Shown here one piece after another: positions 1 through 13,085 of a stretch of 64,000 nucleotides of DNA (positions are counted from its first letter, which is position 1; every line of letters begins with the position of its first letter). The notes under the pieces were generated by a model, which worked only from the letters and a program-made list of their open reading frames with translations, was not told the origin of the DNA and made no database searches. A program made the position numbers and the translations under genes. The stretch comes from Prunella strophiata (lineage: Eukaryota; Chordata; Aves; Passeriformes; Prunellidae): the NCBI GenBank assembly GCA_036583965.1, contig JAZBQD010000014.1, positions 43,209,490-43,273,489 on the forward strand, in the 5' to 3' direction.

Positions 1-3000
1 TTCAAACTGGCTCTAAGATTTTATTTTATGCTCCTTGTTTTCAAAATAAGCCAAAGGGTGTATTCTGCTATTAATTTATAGCAGCTTTTTAGTAGTTTTT
101 TATCAGTAAATAGGAGAAAAGCATAATATCAACCTTCCCCCTTCTCTCCATGTCATGCATTTTTATTTTATTATTTTATTTTACCCTGACTTCCTAATTT
201 CACCTTTTGTTTGAAGCCATTCCTCTCTCTGATGCTGAGAACCATCCTATTCAGCAAATAACTTGTGCCCCACTAAGCCAGAGCTGTGACCTTTTAATGT
301 TAACCATGCCAGTCAGAGGACCTGCCATGGTCCTTCAGTGCTCATCCCTGCCTGTCCCTGGGGACTGTCATTCAGCTTTGCATAACTGTACTGGCATTTC
401 TTTCCCATCTTGCTGGTACAGAAAGAGCTCTGTAAAGTAAAACTGCAGGACCAGGTCCAGTTTCACTGTAGGAACATATGTTCATAAAGTCACTGCCTCA
501 TTTTTTGATTGAGCTCAGCCCTTCAATGCTTAAGAGCTCTCCAATACGGGCTTGAGAGTGTCAGACAGAGCAAGAAGAGACCCAGTTGTGCCCAGAGCTT
601 GTCTGACTTCAATTTATCCAACAAAGACCTTAGCAAACAGAAGAAAAATAAGTTTGCAGAAGACTGGTATATTGTTTTTGGCAAAGCAGCTGGCCCACAG
701 CTGATACTTTTTCCTCTGAGGACCTTTTTGATGCTGAATCTGTTCAGGAACTGTGAAGTGATTTGTTATCTTCAAAAGACAGGTTTGTCTTTAGTGCTTT
801 TAAGGCTTAGTTGAGCAAACAGATGAAGTGCTATTCCTAAAATGCAGTAAAAAGTGGTCCTCTGTTCAGAATCTAAAAAATTCTAAAGCATTGAAAAATA
901 AGAATCGGGTGAATGAGAAAACTTCATCCTTGAAAACTTCTCCCTACTGCTCCATATATTAAAGCAATGCACATGTAGAAGGTAAATCCCTTACTGTGTG
1001 GTACAACTATGTTTTATGCTGTGGTCTCTTAGGCTAACATGAGAAAATAATTGTAAAAATACTATATCAAAGGTCTTTATTTTGTCACAGGTGGTATTTA
1101 CATTTTTAACATAATTTTCTTCCAATGTTATAATGCTGAGAAACGATACATGAAAAAAAACAGCATTTCTACTGTCAGAACTTCATCTATCACTGTTGTT
1201 TACTAGCCTCTTTTAAGTTCTTTACTGTAATATATGAGCAATTTTCTGTACCTTATAACACTCTTGTTTTCAGACAGAAATTTGTGCAGGTAGAACAATT
1301 CATAATTCAGTTTATTATCAGCATAACTGTCCATCCAAGGTAAGAACATCACAAGAAACTTGATTCTAGGATTTAAATTGCTTTTAGGCATTAGGGGATT
1401 TCCAGCCTGTCATATTTTTAACAATTGAGTAAAGAATAAAATAGCATATTGTGCAGAGGTTCTTGTTGAAAGACCATCATGTGGCTGTGAAGGAATGTTG
1501 AGGTAAAATCAGAGCCAGACAGACAAATTCACAAAAAGTATTTGTGTGGGAAGGGCATTTGACTTTACATGCCACAGAGTCTAACCACAAAGGTTATCAG
1601 AGAGACCTGCGTAGGACTGGAGTGCACTGAAACAAGGTGTTGAGTCAAAAGAACTGCTACTTTCCAGAGATACACGTGTGGAGGAGAAACTGTGTCACAT
1701 TCTAGTGTTCTGTGTTTTAAAAGGCACATTGACACATGCTTGCTAGAAAATACTTCACTATGCATTCCTCATTCCTAGAACATTCCAAGATTGATACAAC
1801 TCATACAAATCAGATTCCATTAGAGGCTGCACATACAGGCACACATGTGCATGCACACTTCAGAGGATATCCCTGACCTGTCTCTAGTTACCCAGAACAT
1901 GAGGCAGAAGGACTTTTCCAGGGCTCTTTGTTAGCTCTTTGTGGCAAGATCTCTGCATTGGATACCTACATTCATGTGGAGCTGCTTATCTCAGCTACAG
2001 ACAGATCATTCTACTGGAGTGTAACAATTTGCATGACAGTACTAATAGGAATCAGAATGTGGAACATAATTTACTGCTGTTTTTTCCTTTTAATGGCTTA
2101 ATTATCTATAAAACCAGAGTTATTCAGAGTTTAAATAAAAACAAATCTATATTAATGGACTCTTGAAATGAATATGATTCTTTTCAGGGTTCATAATTAG
2201 TACATCATTCAACTTTATTCCATAGGTATTTCTTCTGTGTCTCTTAGTAAGCACAATAGACTAAATAGAATTTGCTAGATTTACTAGATTTATTAGATTA
2301 TTCTGATATATTTTAGTGGGAAATGTACAAAAGACTATCTTATGGGGTTTTAGATATATTTTAATGGATAAAATGTGGGTTTCCAGGGCAAAAACCTAGT
2401 AGTAAAAATAATGAATACTTCCCTTTAAAAGCTGAAGCATTCCTGATATTTCAGAACTGCTTATGAAAGTCAGGCCTGCCTGAAAGCTGTGCATGAAGCT
2501 GACTGCAGAGACCTCCCAAGAGAAAAGAAGGCTTGGATGTTCTAGATGCTTTAGTGCAGAGCCAAGCTCTCTTTTACCCAGTTCATGAAGGTCAGGATAT
2601 TCCGAGCCAAGCACACTTACAGCCCCATCCACTAGCAGATACCCTGAGGCTGGCTTTTTCTAAGCAGTTTTAGTGTTCTCACCCAAGCTACAACAGAGTC
2701 CACAGTAAATAATGTGGGCAGTGCAGGCGTGGCTTTCCCAGCCTTCAGCCTGCTCTTACTCCTGCTGTGTATGTAGGGAGGTTATGTGTGGACATAATTT
2801 GCAATTCCACGTTGAAGAATTTTTGGGGTCTCTGCCTACTTTTTTTTAAATCCTAGGAAATTGCTGGCTAGAAAGTGCATAAAAGAATATTGTGGTAGCA
2901 AGAAGAAAGGTACTGAAACTGAGATTCCCTGTGCAACCTCAATTCAGTCTTCTGTGTTGCTGTTATTTTACAGCCCTTTATTAATTATTTTCCCACAGGA

Positions 3001-4918
3001 AATGTGAAGGATGGATAGAGTTCTGAGGAAGACTTAAGAATTGTGTAGTGAAAGAGGCTTTGTGTTGTGATCTGTTCTTATGATGGAGGGATCCATAGAG
3101 AAAGGAAAAATGGTCTTTTGTTTCAGACAGTTGAATACAGAATTGTAAAATGTGGAATTGCAGCAGCTGAGTTCTGTGGGACTAGATTCTGTCCTTGCCT
3201 CCAGTATAAAATTCCTGTGTAGGAAATTTGTCAAGGCATTTACCCACAGATTTTTTACAAATGTGTCCTCGCTTTTAAGGAAAGCTTTTTTTGAGACCCT
3301 ATCTTCTGCAAAGTGTGATCCATGAACTAAGTAACAATACACTTAATTTCCTTTTTTTGAAAATTCAATGGTAAGGATCAGATTTTTCACCTAAATTACA
3401 TTGAGAACATTTCCTTTAATTTCTGCCTCCCCTCCCCCTCCCCCATTTGGAGATAAATGATTCTTTCACATTTACTGTTTGTGAGGCATGTATGGTACTA
3501 TGATATAATGAAATGTTCATAAGGAAATCAAAACATCTCTTCAGAGCAGGGTTTTAACACTTGCATGGAGCCTGGAGCTGTGCTAAATGTCAAAGGATGC
3601 TTTCCATAGCTGCCTTTCTGATGGTAGTGGCTGTTCTATCCCTTGGGTGAGACTACAGATTCATGGGAACAGAGTAGATAACAATATTATTAAAGTTATT
3701 TCCTAACACATTGTCACAATGGCATTTGGTGCCATTTTCTAACTCTGAATGCTTGACCTCGAGATTTCTGATGCATTTTCTGAATAAGCACTGATAGTCA
3801 CAGTACCTTAACTTATAAATAAAACATCCTGAGGCATCTAAACAGTTCAACTCTTTTGCATATATGGTCTCTTTTCAGCAGTAGCTCCAAAGGAGTGATT
3901 TTTGATTGAACAAGCATTTGTTATTCAGAAATGCTCTGAGAACCTGATCGAATCACCACTGATGTGGTGCTAAGTGTTGAGTATCACATTTGCTCACAAA
4001 AGGTGATGAAGCTGACTGTGGCCCTCAGATCACAGTTTAATTTTTCTGAATGTATATAGTAATTATCTCAGACAAAGAAACATGCAGTCATAAGATGGTA
4101 ACTTCATTTGCTGCCAATTTGAGCACAAAATCCAGCAAATATGCTGAAATTTCTATATTTTTTCATTGTTCTGTAATTTTATAGCCACCTGCAATATCTG
4201 TTTAGATATACTTTAAATTGTGATTAAATGAAAGTGATGGAAGCAATAGAAGCTAAATTCAGAGTTCTGAAGGTAAAAACACTCTGCCCTTACCTTTTTG
4301 ATCCAAACTGTCTTTGTCAAGCAGAAGGTGATTCAAGAGAATAAGAACTCCTGATTTAACTAAATTACAAGATAAAATGAAACAGCAGGTGAGGAAACTT
4401 CCATCATTATGGAAACAATGCCATCCCTTGTATGTACACTACAGCTGTCTAAATCTCCAAATGAAGGTATTAACTCACATCAAAGATGTTCATACAAATG
4501 GAAAGGGAAGGCCGAAACTCAAAGTAATAAAGCAGGTAACTATAGGCACTGACAGCACAATGGTTTGCATTTAGATCAGCAATAACACTGGTATCCTGTT
4601 TCTGGGGGCTGTGGCACCTTTCTTTCAAAAGGATTTTCTGAAATATCCAGAAAGGAATCATTTCAAGTGGCTGAACCACTGAAAGGCAGACATAAGACTG
4701 CAGCAGAGTGTCAGGTTGCCCTGATGGAGGCTTTGAAACCCATCCCCTTCTGTGAGAAACATGAATGATAAACAGCAGGCTTTGCACTGGGACTTAGCAG
4801 AGGCACGTTCCTGAGCATTACAGCATTACTGCTGTGACCTTTGGCAGCTCTCCTAATTATCTCTCAGTGCCCAGCATTTAATCTTTTAGTACCTGTGTTT
4901 CCTCCTCTTCTTCTGGGT

Positions 4919-4964
4919 TTTGGAGGTAAGCCTCCAAAGGAGAAAAAAAAAAAAAAAAAAAAAA
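4919..4964 (+). repeat. Short hairpin followed by a 22-base poly(A) tract
   Basis: TTTGGAGG (4919-4926) and CCTCCAAA (4931-4938) form a perfect 8-bp stem with a TAAG loop. Four bases later a run of 22 A begins (4943-4964). The tract could be the tail of an old retroposed sequence on the + strand, but I recognise no parent transcript and see no AATAAA just upstream, so it is simply a homopolymer until shown otherwise. Confidence 0.6.
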
Positions 4965-7900
4965 GAAAAGAGAGTCTGTTAGCCTGTTCTCTTCACAGTG
5001 AGGAAGATAGGATATAGAATCAACATGAAACTTCAGTCCATTTAGCATTAAGAGCTGCTGAAGCCACAGATGACCTGATTTGTATAAGGTGGTCATTTTG
5101 AAGAGGAAAGTCAAACTAACTTTGACTAAAGTAACTGCCAGTGAAAAGAAAGAAAAAGGAGAGAAAAGGCTGACAAAATATTCAATACCAGCCTGGTGGT
5201 CAATGAACATGTTGTCAGTTCTCTGGTTTGTGTGCACTAGATCTGCAGATAACACCACAACTTTTTGAAGGAGAAGGAAATCATGAGCAACTGAGGAAGC
5301 CCCTGATTCAGAAGTGAAGAATGCAGTAAACTGTGCATCTTAATGGAGGTGACTTCTAATAAGGATTGGCTGGTGCTTGACAACTTACTTTGTTAATGCA
5401 AAGTATTTATTATGTGATGGATAGCCTTGAATTCATTTGATAAAACATTGATACTATTTTCAATTTTTAAGTTTGATACAGATGATAGTGAGCAGTGTGG
5501 GACTGCACAACACAGAAAAGTTGTGCCTGAGTGAGCCTTTGGAGCACTGTATGCCCTGGCTGAGAACAATCAAGTACATCAAAATGTGGTCCCTGGAATG
5601 CAAAACTAGGGGTTTTCGAAGATCCATGTCTTTTGGTACTTTGGTACCTGATTTGGGGTGTAGGGTGACATGTGCTGGGCTGGAATTTGTTGTCTATACT
5701 CTGTGTAACTCCTTCCATCATGGTTTCTACAGGGTTTCTTTAAAACTCATGGATCAGCCATTCCTTTCCTTAACATACTTGCAGAAAAGACAAAGAACTG
5801 ACCTGATATATTTGTCCTCAACTTGAGAGTATTCAGATCCAGAATTCCCTTCTAATTACTGTGGGGTGGATTTATCCTCTGTTTCTTTGTGAAAGGGTGC
5901 AGCTCTGCTGATAAAGAATTCACAATTCATTGTAGTAATAGATGGCAGCAGGAGTGAGCACAGTTTTGTAGATTGATGACAAGATATTCCTCTGGAAGAG
6001 AGGATACCTGCTAAAAAGATTGCTTATGAATTTCACTCAGGGATTATTTAATTACAAAAAAAAAAAATTATCATTTTTTGGACGGTGTGGGAAATGAAGC
6101 AAGGGGATGGGAACTATCAGACTAAGGGAAGGTCAGTGGTTTGATGTCTTGGTTAGCTGCAATGATGGGAATGGACTGGTTTATCATCCAAGAGGATTAA
6201 AAAGAGACAAAATAATGCAAAAGAAAACGTAGAAAGTAAACTTAGGAATAAAAAATAAATCATCATCTGCTCAGAAAGATGTTAGAAGTCAGTTTTCTTT
6301 GGCGTTTACTTAATGCGACCCCATTACTTTGTGGAGGGAGTAGGCGTAGGTTAAAGGCTAGTAAGTTCTATTCCCATGTAAACTTAAAGCAAGATAATAG
6401 AAATCACATATTACAACTTTTTTTACTAGCACAAAACCCTTCTTAATTTTATGAAAATGGCAATGGTGTTGCATTATTGGGAGAATTATTCTTTCTAAGT
6501 ATTGGGGTTCCAGTGCCTGGCAATCCAATATCAGGGCTTCAGGGCACCCCGCCAAAGTATCAGCACACTTCAGCCTGGCTAAGCCTGAAACAAAGACACA
6601 CTTCAACAGAAGCTCTTTTCACCCTGTCTTCCTGACAGTGCTGCAGTAGGTAGTTGATAAGAGGTCCAGCCTCATAGCTAAAGTCAGCCTTTGGCTTCAG
6701 CTTTAGTATCAAATTATCCAGGCAACATGTTTGAGAAACTGTTAGGAAGTCATCCCAGCCCCCATCAGGGAAATGTCTATTAGCTCAGTAGTCTGAGAAC
6801 TTGAGTACAGCAAAGATGACTGTGCCCTCTTATGTCTGAATTTGAATTCTAGGATCTGGCTTTGAAACACTACATATTCATCTGAGGTTTTGCACTGTAA
6901 AGTACAAAGGTTCCTAGAGGAGATACTCAAACCAGAAATGGCAGTAAAAATGTATGGTAGGAATGCATAGCAAAAGACTGATAGTGCTGAAATGATAAAT
7001 AGATAGAGGGATATTACACTGCTGCTGAGGAAATGGAATGAGATCTCTAGATTGCAAGATATAGCAAGTATGTACTTCAAACAACCACCCACGGAGCTGT
7101 GATGTTTGTGCAGAACGTGACCTGCTTGCGAGGCAATTTCTTGTAACAATTTTGGATTTAATTATGGGTGCAAAGAACAGCTGCACACATAAAGTACTCC
7201 AGCAGAAATATAATGGAAAATAAAAATAGTATTATTCTAAAACCATGGAAATATGGTTGCAATATTGCAATGAAATATGCTATGAGATAGCAGAGATCAT
7301 GAGCAAATATTGCAGACAGCTGCAATGAAAAGGGATTTCTAAATTTGAAACTGGGGAACTTCATTCTAATTCTGCAGAACTGGAGAGAGTTTCAGTCAGT
7401 TTACCTTCATGATGTCAAGATTAATATATTTTTTGTATCTACAAGACCTCATGAAATTACCCATTTTGGTAGCTCAGATGCTGTATGGTCTCCTCCATTT
7501 CAACAGATGTCTTCACTGGGGAAGAAAGTTATGCTTGAACTTTATCTCTTATTGAGAGGATTGCTCTTAGCTTAAGTCTTGATTTGCTCTTATGACAGTA
7601 ATCTTGAAGTCACTGTGGACTTAGACTGTTTTTTCCTCTCCAAAACCCTGCCTTTGAATGAATTTCCTCTCTCAAAAATTTCAGAAAGTTGATTAATAAT
7701 CCTCCTGCATCTCTTTCCTTACATTATTTTTGTGCCATTATTTTTTCTTTTTATTGTCCTCAAATCCTTGGTCTATAAATGTAAGTGGATTAAGACTGCT
7801 GAAATGAGAGTTTTATGCTTTCAGAAAATAGTTTTTATCTTCTGTGAAAGCACACAATGGCCTTCCTCACCAAAATGCATGAAAGAGGACAATTAATTTT

Positions 7901-8026
7901 CAGAATATTTATATATTCCTATAGCATAAACCCTACAGATTATATGTGTAATGTTTTTGAGAGTCTGTGAGGTTGTCCCTTATCAGCACCTCTAATTTGC
8001 AAAATCTTTTTTTTGTTACATGGAGC

Positions 8027-8101
8027 AGAAGGGCAAACACCTGGGAACATGATCAGCTTTGGATGCCAAAGCGTGCCCTTCTCCTGCTGCAGGTGTTTGC
8101 C
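8027..8101. other. Nested inverted repeats, possible structured element
   Basis: GGCAAACACCTG (8032-8043) is the exact reverse complement of CAGGTGTTTGCC (8090-8101). Inside the loop, GCTTTGG and CCAAAGC (8056-8072) form a second perfect 7-bp stem with a 3-base loop. A competing pairing exists between AGAAGGGCA (8027-8035) and TGCCCTTCT (8074-8082). The block is more GC-rich than its surroundings. Function unknown; it could be a remnant of a transposon or a folded RNA, or chance. Confidence 0.45.
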
Positions 8102-9254
8102 TGCATCATACCTGTGATGGCTTTTCTCTTCAGGCCTCCCACATGGCAATCTGCTCTATCTTCTTCCAGTTCTTCATGCTGCAGCAGGAATGTTGCACCA
8201 GATATGCTGCCACATAGTTTAGTTGAGAAATAACCAAATGGTAGCAAAATGGTGACAAATGCTGCCCATGTACCCATGCTGCCATAACCACCGAAAACTG
8301 GTGACAGTTGTTCTTCCCAGGTAAGGTGAAGGAAAACAAGACAGAACAACTTTGAGTGAATTTTCTGGAATTATTTTTCTTCTATATGTAGCGACTTTCC
8401 AATATTTTTTTTCCCTGCAGCTCTCTCTAAAATATGAAGGATTTATTGTTCTTTAAAACTTTTCTCTGGATTTTTAATTTCAGTAAAATAGTATGGAAAG
8501 AAGATTATATCAGAAGAGAAATCAAAGTTCCAGAAACTGTTCATACAGATTTGTTGATAAAAATATTTCATAATTGTATCAGAAACATTAGGACAATTTT
8601 CTTAAATGACCACTATTAATGCATTTTTCAATGGTCAGTGTGTTCAAGATGCCAAAATCGGTGAAAGAATGTTTTCACTCATTTTGATGATAAACTAAAT
8701 TAGAACATCTATGTTTTCTCTATTGTGACTGATTATGTTAGTGACTGAAACAACAGCAAATATTCATGATGAAATTATATTAAATGATCTTATGGGAGCT
8801 ACATACATACAGTTTTCTGCTGTAATATAGTTCTTGCAAAACCACTTTTTAATACATTGTGACTTTGGCAAATTAAACCTTACAAGATCTATTGGTTCTA
8901 TTAAATCAGTTTCTGAAGTGCCCTTAGAAGTTCTCTCCAATTTAGGAAAAATCTTATCTAGAAATTTTGCATTTGTCTTACACTCTGTTTAGAAAGACAC
9001 TGAAAAAGATCTGACATGAGCAAAATACTTTTTAAAATCTGCCTCTTCCGTATGAGGCATTGGATGGTTAAAAGTAATCACTCATCAATCATCTTTGCTT
9101 ACTCAAGAGGTCAGGACAATAATTCAGCATGCATTTAAGACCAGGAGGAGTGACTGAGGTTCCACACTTGGCATCTAAAACATTCATAGAGCAGTAAAGG
9201 AACTGTGGATTCACTTCCTATTGCCAAGAACTATGTAGAGCTTTCATTCACAGA

Positions 9255-9835
9255 AACACTGAAGCCATGACAAACTAGACCCCAGGCTCATCTAGCTCCA
9301 CAGCCTACCTCCAACAGTAGCAGGTGCCCAAGGAAATTAGAAACAGGCTAGGAGTGCAGTAGTAACTCCCTAGAATACTTTCCTGCCTGCCATCAATTTG
9401 TGGATCAGGATATCACTTGTCAAAGACACCCTTTTCATTTGCCTAAATTGATATCTGTTTCCTTTGTTCACTTTCCCTGGAGAAGTTGGAGACTTTTATC
9501 AGCAGCAACATCTTGGTGGCACCAAGTCCTCAAGCTCCACAGAGCTGTGAGCAGTGGGAAGAATGAACTCCTTGTTTGCTGTGGGCCTCTCTCCCTCATC
9601 TGGGGCTTCATAGTTCTGTACTAGAAAAAACAACAAACAGTCATTCCCTATTCACCTTATCCAGGCCTCTTAAAGTTTAGTAGTCCACATCCATATCACT
9701 CCTTGGTCATATTCAGTCATATTCAGTCTGCCTAGTTGTTTCCCATAGGAAAGTTGTTCAACAACTTTGAAGATCTTTGTTATTCTTCTATGACCTTTTC
9801 TTATTTCAGTCTAGCTGAGCAGAGCTAATTGTATT
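9255..9835 (-). mobile_element. Ancient degraded CR1 LINE fragment, antisense
   Basis: On the + strand the order of recognisable phrases follows the antisense 3' part of the old amniote CR1 group: a 'ggctcatctagc' and 'cctccaacagtagcaggtgccc' segment near the start, a 'ctccacagagctgtgagcagtg' segment near 9,535, 'cattccctattcacctta' near 9,643, and 'ctatgaccttttcttatttcagtctagctgagcag' split phrases near 9,790. Similarity is partial throughout, so the copy is old. The call rests on remembered consensus phrases and should be confirmed with RepeatMasker. Confidence 0.5.
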
Positions 9836-10821
9836 TGGTTGGCTTTGAATCTTCAAGAAAACAAAAATTAGCTGTTGTTATTCACTGCAGATCTAAATAT
9901 GTAGGAATAAAGGAGTTCTACTCCCTTTTCCTGCCTTCTATATAGGCTTTCAGCTTTCATTGTTGTTGTAAAAAATAATTAGTTTCTTTCAAACCAATGA
10001 AAAAAAATTATCTTGTTACATTTACAACTACTTCTCAGTTATCCATTGCAGAAGTCAGCTGTTGACAACAATAAAACATCACAATTTACTTTTATTATGT
10101 TTCAAATTATATATTTTACTTTATTGCAATAATATTTACTAATCAGCATTAAAATTAAAAATTAATACTGTAAAACAGTATACAATAGCAGAAAAATTAT
10201 TAAATCCCAAATATTTTTTTTGTATTTCAGCAGAAATGAAACTAATTTTTCCAATGTCCTTCTTGAAAAGCTGTAACCCATCATTTCAAAGATTCTGCAT
10301 CAGGATGCCATATAAAATGAACTTTCTCCTTGTGGTTTTATTTCTTTTTAATTCTTAAAAAAATGCTATCTCCCCTTCCCTACTTTAAGCATCAGGGGCA
10401 CCAGAGTGGTGTCTCTGGAGTGTCCCTTGTGCAGCCAGGGCCAAGGGCCAGGAAGACAGGCAGTAGTGGGTGGGGGCAGGCACCACTTGGCAGGTTTTGC
10501 TGTTGCTCTGCATTGTCTCTGAGAGGACCAAGGCCCAGCTCACCCCTCTGCATTACACTCTGGGAAAGAGATGCTGAAACCTATGATGGCAAAGTTAGCA
10601 GCTGAGAAATTTTCATATAGTTCAGTGCTCAACTTCTTTTTGGATCTGGGTTTCTCTTAGCATGTAGAGTGCAGGGTAACAGTCACCACATTCATCCACA
10701 GGAGCTTTGATGTGTGTCTTGCATCCTGCTTAGCAGAGGATAGGGAGTGGGAGGCTGCCTGGCCTTAAAGCCTTTTGAACTATCTCCATGTTTAACTCTT
10801 TTTTTTGTAAATGTTTCAGAT

Positions 10822-10908
10822 AGGAAACAAACCAAACCAAATCAAACCAACCAACCAAAAACAAAACCAGAAAACCACAACCCCCCCCCCCCCCCAAAAA
10901 AAAAAAAA
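10822..10908. repeat. (CCAAA)n-like tract joined to poly(C) and poly(A)
   Basis: Units of the CCAAA / CCAA type run from about 10,822, followed by 15 consecutive C (10881-10895) and then directly by 13 A (10896-10908). This is low-complexity DNA; a long C run abutting an A run is uncommon and may also be a site of assembly or polymerase error. Confidence 0.85.
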
Positions 10909-13042
10909 TCCCAAAGAACCTAAAGAACGTTGCAAAATACCCTGGCTTAAAAGGAAGGATAAAAAATAGCAATTTATTATTTCAACTAGTGAAAAATACT
11001 GGAAATCAAATAAGTGATTCAGTTTTGAGTAATATTAATGTTCTTTTCCTCTGATACTGCCTTTAACTCTTGATATGTCACGCCTCTGAGGAAAAGTGGT
11101 ATTGCAGCTGCTGGTAATTATTAGATAAAGGTTGCAATTGTGTGCTTACTTTCCTCCCCCTTCCTCAAAAGGGTCTGATTGTTAAAACATTCTCTGAAGA
11201 AGCTGTTTCAAGCTTTTCTGCTATGCTAGACTTCATCTGTGGTGATTAGCAGCCTCTTTCCTTTGAAGATTTAGTGCAAGCAAACTATACTTCTGTGACC
11301 TTTCATTTATGTTCTGAACTCTGAAAATTCTTGCTTGGCACAAAAGAAGAAATGCACATGCCAGCCTGACAAAAGGTAAAGAACTTTCTGAAACAGAAAG
11401 ATATAAATCAGGAAGCAATTCCTTATTCTTGCCTATTTAGATATTCACTTTTTCTTGCCCAGGGAGTATAATTTATCTTTAGAAATTGCCATTCAGAGTT
11501 TGTCCTCACAGTTAGCCTTGGGCATGACACATCAGAAATTTGTTTTCAGTTTGTGGCTCTGATTTAGGTGTGCTGTACAGCCTTGTCAAGTGACCAGAGT
11601 AATCAGTCCTAACAGAGATCAAAAGGATGACTTTTGAATCTGAGTCACTGTCAGGATGCTAATCTGAACTGGACACTCTTTATAGGTACAGATTCATGTT
11701 CTCATTACACAGACAGTAAGAATAGGTCAGATGAGTTGCCTTGTGACAGTATTTATTTATCTTCAGCCTATATTCCCATGGAAGAGCTCCAAGGGGACAG
11801 GGTCCTACTTAGCATTGGCCTCTTAAAAATAAACCTTTTGGTGAAGACTCCTACTTCAAGTCTCTCTGGTGCTATAAAAATTATGGTAGTACCTTTCTAT
11901 TCTTTGTTTGCTTTTTCTTTTCAGATAGGACTGTATTGGCAAAAAAAGGAATGCTTTATCATGTGAATTTATGGTGCCTATGATGGCTGGAGAGTGGAGG
12001 GGAAACACTGATTCAGGCAGGCTTCTTACTTCTCAAAAAATACAAATAATAAGCCATGGCCCCAGACTTCAAAGGAAATAACATTTTCAAATATGATGCA
12101 CCACAAGACACTTGTAGCATTGTTAAAGGGTACCAGGAAAGCTCACAATGCTCCAGAAAACAATCCTTGTGGCTGAGAACTTTACATACTGAACCTCTGG
12201 GAACTGTAAAAGTTCGTCAGCAAAATCTGTGTCCCTTTGGTTTTCTGAAGTCAGAAATTTGACTTGACACCAAATACATCACTGGAGAGTGGTTGCTGAA
12301 ATTAGATTTTTGATTTCCAGGATGCAATTACTGGAAATGTAGGAGAATTACTTGGCTGAAATGAGCTTGCCTCTTGCCATAGGTGATCCATGTCTAGCTG
12401 CCTGAAAATGCACTACCACAATGAGTAATAATAATTCAGTAATTATTTTCATTTTGGCAGAGCTTTGTTTATGGCAAAACATTTTCAAATATCTACTTTA
12501 CTTTTATAAGGTCTTGTTCATGTGCTATAAGATGACACAATTATTGAATCCCTTTCTGGTGGTTTTGTACAGCTGTTGTTGATAATTTTTTCCATTAACA
12601 TGAATAAGGCTTATTTCCATTCTCCAGTGTTGAAATTAATTTAATTTTTCACAAGTACTTGTCAAAATAGTTTTATTTTCTATCCTCTCTGGTGATTTAT
12701 AAGTATTTCAAAATTTCCTGGTGATAAGTCTGTTACTATCCACATTTCTCCTTATGGAGAACCAGCAGAATACTACAGTTAATCAGTTTTCTTTGACACT
12801 ATGCATAAATGGATAAACCATATAAATGAATTCCATCTGACTGTCTCTCATCTAAGAGGGAGCATAAGGCATAACTCAAAATACTTCCAGACAATTAGGA
12901 GAGTGAAGTTACTGAAGTTTAAACACTTCTGCTGTTTGCCTCCATTACAGAATTGAGTTTAACTGGTCCAGGCTAGTCCTGGTAGAGCTAGTGGGTGAGA
13001 ACATGCAGAGAGGTTGGTTAGTGTGGTTTGATAGATAATATG

Positions 13043-13085
13043 ACTTCCTCTCAATTGAGGAAGTTGACACTTCCTCAGTGTCAAC
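13043..13085. other. Overlapping, mutually exclusive hairpins
   Basis: Three stems share the same bases: ACTTCCTC (13043-13050) with GAGGAAGT (13057-13064); GAGGAAG (13057-13063) with CTTCCTC (13070-13076); and GTTGACAC (13063-13070) with GTGTCAAC (13078-13085). All are perfect pairings with loops of 6 to 7 bases. No gene is adjacent and no function is implied by the sequence. Confidence 0.5.

Larger units (their letters stand above)
1..9254. other. Intergenic AT-rich DNA, no gene recognised
   Basis: No reading frame in this stretch has the length, composition or splice context of a real exon; the open frames are short and lie on both strands as expected by chance. The only structure I can name is a hairpin followed by poly(A) near 4,919-4,964 and a strongly self-complementary block at 8,027-8,101, both listed separately. 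The stretch is upstream of ADAMTS20 and may hold distal regulatory DNA, but nothing here proves it. Confidence 0.6.

Noticed and set aside
4878..5258. 126-codon minus-strand open frame
   Set aside because: Runs through the poly(A) tract as poly-Phe and has no recognisable domain.
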